Source of the DNA: a bacterium
GTDB lineage: Bacteria > Actinomycetota > Acidimicrobiia > Acidimicrobiales > Bin134
Direction: 5' to 3'
Length of the DNA stretch: 7,762 nucleotides
Assembly: GCA_028820035.1 (NCBI GenBank)
Contig: JAPPKI010000135.1
Span: forward strand, 1 to 7,762
Part shown: positions 5,659 to 7,762 of the stretch, in pieces
Position numbering within the stretch: the first letter of the stretch is position 1
How the letters are laid out: each line of letters begins with the position of its first letter
Translations under genes and position numbers: made by a program
Notes under the pieces: generated by a model
The model's input: only the letters and a program-made list of their open reading frames with translations
What the model was told of the DNA's origin: nothing
Databases searched by the model: none

Positions 5659-5661
5659 CTG

Positions 5662-6852
5662 ATGTCGCTGCCTGCCGTGTTGAGGCCCGGAGAGATTGCC
5701 GGGGTGGAGACCCGCAATCGGATCATCCGTTCGTCCACCTCAGAGACCATGGCCGACGACCGTGGCATCATCACCCAGCAGTACCACGACTTCCACACCC
5801 GGTTGGCCCGCAATGGCGTCGGCCTCATCTTCACCGGCCACTGCTCGGTCCATCCCCGGGGCAACTACATCCGAGGGATGACCGCTCTCGACCGCGACGA
5901 GGTCATCGGGCCGATGAAGAAGTTGACCGACGCGATCCACGCCGAGGGGGGCAAGATCTTTGCCCAGCTCAACCACGCGGGCAGCCAAAGCCGAGACGAG
6001 TCGGTTGAACCGCTGGCCCCCTCGGTGGTGGAGAACCCGCAGTTTCACCGCCTGCCCTTGGCCGCGGCCAGCACCGACGAGATTTGGGAGGCCATCGAGG
6101 GATTCGGCAATGCGGCAAGGCGGGTGAGGGAGGCCGGATTCGACGGGGTTCACGTCCACGCTGGGCATGGCTACCTCCTTTCGGAGTTCCTATCGCCCGC
6201 CACCAATCGCCGTGAGGACGAGTGGGGCGGAACCCTGGAGAACCGCCAGCGCCTGCTGCTGGAGACGTACAGGGCCATGCGGGCCGCGGTGGGCGACGAC
6301 TATCCGATCACCAACAAGATCGGCCTATGGGACTACGTGCCCGATGGTCTGACGGTGGAGGAGGGCCGGGCCACGGTCACGATGATGGACAACGCCGGAG
6401 TGGACGCCATCGAGATCTCCGCTGGCCTCATGTCGCCCAAGGCGGAGAGCGCGGCCCGATACGTCGGGGTGACCCGAAGGCGGGCGCTGCAAGACAAGCT
6501 GCTGCATCGCGTGCTGGCGGCTCCGGTCAAGGAGGCGTACTACCTGGAGGAGACCCGTCGTCACCGGGCCACGGCCCGGGGGAAGACGATTCTCGTTGGC
6601 GGGGTCCGCACCATCGAGCTCATGAACGAGGTGATCGAAGACGGATCGGCCGACTTCGTCTCCCTAGCCCGACCATTCATCCGCGAACCCGACCTGGTTC
6701 GCCAGATCGAAGGTGGTCGAACCGGCATGGTGGATTGCGTCTCGTGCAATATCTGCCTCATGCATGAAGGATCGGTGCCTTTGAAGTGCTGGCGGGAGTC
6801 CAACGTCGATTTGTTGAAGCATGCCTGGGCCCGGATCCGAGGAGAGGTCTGA
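5662..6852 (+). CDS. Old-yellow-enzyme family NAD(P)H:flavin oxidoreductase
   Basis: A 396-residue FMN-binding TIM-barrel protein of the old yellow enzyme / 2,4-dienoyl-CoA reductase barrel type. Signs: TRNRIIRSSTSE near the N terminus, FAQLNHAGSQS, the substrate-anion pair His166/His169 with Tyr171 in HAGHGYLLSEFLSP, TNRREDEWGGTLENR, ILVGGVRT and SLARPFIREP for phosphate binding. The His-x2-His spacing is that of the YqjM-like class. Near the end four cysteines, Cys359-x2-Cys362-x2-Cys365-x10-Cys376, recall the [4Fe-4S] motif of 2,4-dienoyl-CoA reductase with altered spacing, yet the FAD/NAD domain that motif serves in that enzyme is absent. It probably reduces an activated C=C bond, possibly of a heterocycle or its ring-opened product. 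GAGGGAG at 5649-5655 is a strong ribosome site. Its TGA overlaps the next ATG by one base (TGATG). Confidence 0.9.
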   Translation: MSLPAVLRPGEIAGVETRNRIIRSSTSETMADDRGIITQQYHDFHTRLARNGVGLIFTGHCSVHPRGNYIRGMTALDRDEVIGPMKKLTDAIHAEGGKIFAQLNHAGSQSRDESVEPLAPSVVENPQFHRLPLAAASTDEIWEAIEGFGNAARRVREAGFDGVHVHAGHGYLLSEFLSPATNRREDEWGGTLENRQRLLLETYRAMRAAVGDDYPITNKIGLWDYVPDGLTVEEGRATVTMMDNAGVDAIEISAGLMSPKAESAARYVGVTRRRALQDKLLHRVLAAPVKEAYYLEETRRHRATARGKTILVGGVRTIELMNEVIEDGSADFVSLARPFIREPDLVRQIEGGRTGMVDCVSCNICLMHEGSVPLKCWRESNVDLLKHAWARIRGEV

Positions 6853-7703
6853 TGAAGCCGCCCGAATTCGACTACGTGGCGCCGAATTCGGTGGATGACG
6901 CAATCAAAGCCTTGGGCAGCGATTTGGAGGCCAAGGTGCTGGCCGGGGGCCAAAGCCTGATTCCGCTTTTGGCCTTCCGGTTGGCCGGCCCGTCGCTCCT
7001 GGTGGACTTGGCTCGAGTGGACGGGCTCGATCACATAACAGACGAAGGCGATCGCTTGGTCATCGGTGCCATGACCCGGCAACGCCGAGTCGAGCGCGAC
7101 CCTCTGGTAGCTGATCGCTGCCCGCTCTTGGCCGAGTCCCTGCGTCATGTAGGGCATCCTCAAATCCGATCTCGGGGAACGATTGGCGGAAGCGTGGCCC
7201 ACGCTGACCCGGCGGCGGAATTGCCCGGAGTTGTCTTGGCGCTGGGGGGCCGCGTGCATGTCACCGGACCGGCTGGAAATCGGACCATCGAAGCCGAGGA
7301 GCTGTTCCAGGGGTTCTTGAGCACCTCCATTGCTGACGGGGAAATCTTGACCGCCGTCGAAGTTCCGGCGTCTGGGCCGCGGACCGGGTGGTCCGTGGTG
7401 GAAGTGGCCCGCCGCCCCGGCGACTACGCCTTGTGCGGGGCGCTTTGCCAACTCCAACTGGATGACTCCGGCACCGTGGTGGATGCCCATTTGGGGTTGA
7501 TCGGTGTCGGGGATCGTCCGATGCGGGCCCACGCCGTGGAGGCCGCGGTCCTCGGTGGAGCAAGCCCGTCCGAGGCGGCCGAACTGGCCCCCGATGGCCT
7601 CAGACCCGGCAGCGATGTACACGCCTCGAGTGACTACCGCCTACACCTCGCCACGGTGACCAGCCGGCGGGCACTTACCCAAGCCCTGGAGCGCGCCGCA
7701 TGA
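6852..7703 (+). CDS. FAD-binding medium subunit of a molybdenum hydroxylase (CoxM-type)
   Basis: A 283-residue FAD subunit of the CO/xanthine dehydrogenase family. The two FAD-binding motifs are present: AGGQSLIPLL starting at residue 31 and TIGGS at 110-114, followed by VAHADPAAELP. The C-terminal part (EVARRPGDYALCGALC, then LGLIGVGDRPMRA) is the usual CO-dehydrogenase-flavoprotein C domain. It receives electrons from the iron-sulfur subunit and hands them to the external acceptor. Length is typical (about 280-290). The start is ATG 6852, overlapping the flavin oxidoreductase stop, with AGGAG at 6840-6844; the frame continues upstream but only as an out-of-frame part of the previous gene. 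The next gene overlaps its stop as ATGA. The order medium-small-(large), as in kdhMSL or coxMSL, predicts a molybdopterin subunit just past the window. Confidence 0.93.
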   Translation: MKPPEFDYVAPNSVDDAIKALGSDLEAKVLAGGQSLIPLLAFRLAGPSLLVDLARVDGLDHITDEGDRLVIGAMTRQRRVERDPLVADRCPLLAESLRHVGHPQIRSRGTIGGSVAHADPAAELPGVVLALGGRVHVTGPAGNRTIEAEELFQGFLSTSIADGEILTAVEVPASGPRTGWSVVEVARRPGDYALCGALCQLQLDDSGTVVDAHLGLIGVGDRPMRAHAVEAAVLGGASPSEAAELAPDGLRPGSDVHASSDYRLHLATVTSRRALTQALERAA

Positions 7704-7762
7704 GCGAACACGCTGTCACGATCAACGTCAATGGCGTGGAGAGGACGGACTCGGTGCCGGCC
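7700..7762 (+). CDS. Second [2Fe-2S] small subunit of a molybdenum hydroxylase, first 21 codons only
   Basis: ATG 7700 overlaps the FAD-subunit stop (ATGA) and has GGAG at 7688-7691 eight bases upstream. The 21 visible residues begin MSEHAVTINVNGVER and end near VPA. An alternating strand followed by VNG and a V-P turn is the standard start of CoxS-type iron-sulfur subunits, compare IKVEVNGEAYERTVPP in the gene at 4009. Position right after the FAD subunit supports this. No cysteine motif is yet reached, so the call rests on the N-terminal pattern and gene order. Confidence 0.72.
   Translation, partial: MSEHAVTINVNGVERTDSVPA

Noticed and set aside
6561..7622. 353-codon open frame antisense to the FAD subunit and the end of the flavin oxidoreductase
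   Set aside because: Both plus-strand genes have complete family motifs and overlapping stop/start signals; the antisense product shows none.

Overview
The window is GC-rich, gene-dense bacterial DNA with G/C-biased third codon positions, short intergenic gaps and repeated 1-4 base stop/start overlaps. Barbiturase, a CO/xanthine-dehydrogenase-type hydroxylase and small DUF genes together suggest an actinobacterium (Rhodococcus-like or Acidimicrobiia-like). That placement is inference; nothing here fixes the taxon. The theme is catabolism of a nitrogen heterocycle, most likely a pyrimidine-type ring.

Layout. A barbiturase gene leaves the window at the left edge on the minus strand (444 to 1, N-terminal 148 codons only). 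All other genes are on the plus strand. Divergent from it is an amidase-signature hydrolase (522-1733), a good candidate for ureidomalonase or a related ureide amidase. Behind it sit two tiny coupled genes of the DUF4258 and DUF2283 families (1743-2191), a toxin-antitoxin-like pair. A 188-base gap with a short hairpin leads to a Rid-family protein (2380-2808) whose usual catalytic arginine position is serine. Next is a 50-residue ribbon-helix-helix-like protein (2869-3021), coupled to a DUF1989 (urea-carboxylase-associated family) protein (3018-3965). The C-terminal extension of the DUF1989 protein resembles that small upstream protein. A stand-alone [2Fe-2S] subunit of a molybdenum hydroxylase follows (4009-4491). 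The last block is a 16-codon leader ORF (4535-4585), an alpha/beta hydrolase like 2,6-dihydroxypseudooxynicotine hydrolase (4585-5658), an old-yellow-enzyme-family flavin oxidoreductase (5662-6852), the FAD subunit of a molybdenum hydroxylase (6852-7703), and the first 21 codons of a second [2Fe-2S] subunit (from 7700). The molybdopterin subunit is not in the window and probably follows downstream.

How the genes may work together (inference). A molybdenum hydroxylase would put oxygen on the ring carbons of a heterocycle. The flavin reductase and the C-C or ester-cleaving alpha/beta hydrolase would process a ring or side chain. Barbiturase would open a barbiturate-type ring, and the amidase would cut the resulting ureido acid. 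The DUF1989 and Rid-family proteins would handle the released C-N intermediates. The classical oxidative uracil/thymine route (uracil to barbiturate to ureidomalonate to malonate plus urea) explains the left half. The right half holds enzymes that plain uracil would not need, so the true substrate may be a substituted pyrimidine or another N-heterocycle.

No tRNA, rRNA, CRISPR array or insertion sequence was seen. No stretch longer than 188 bases lacks a gene.
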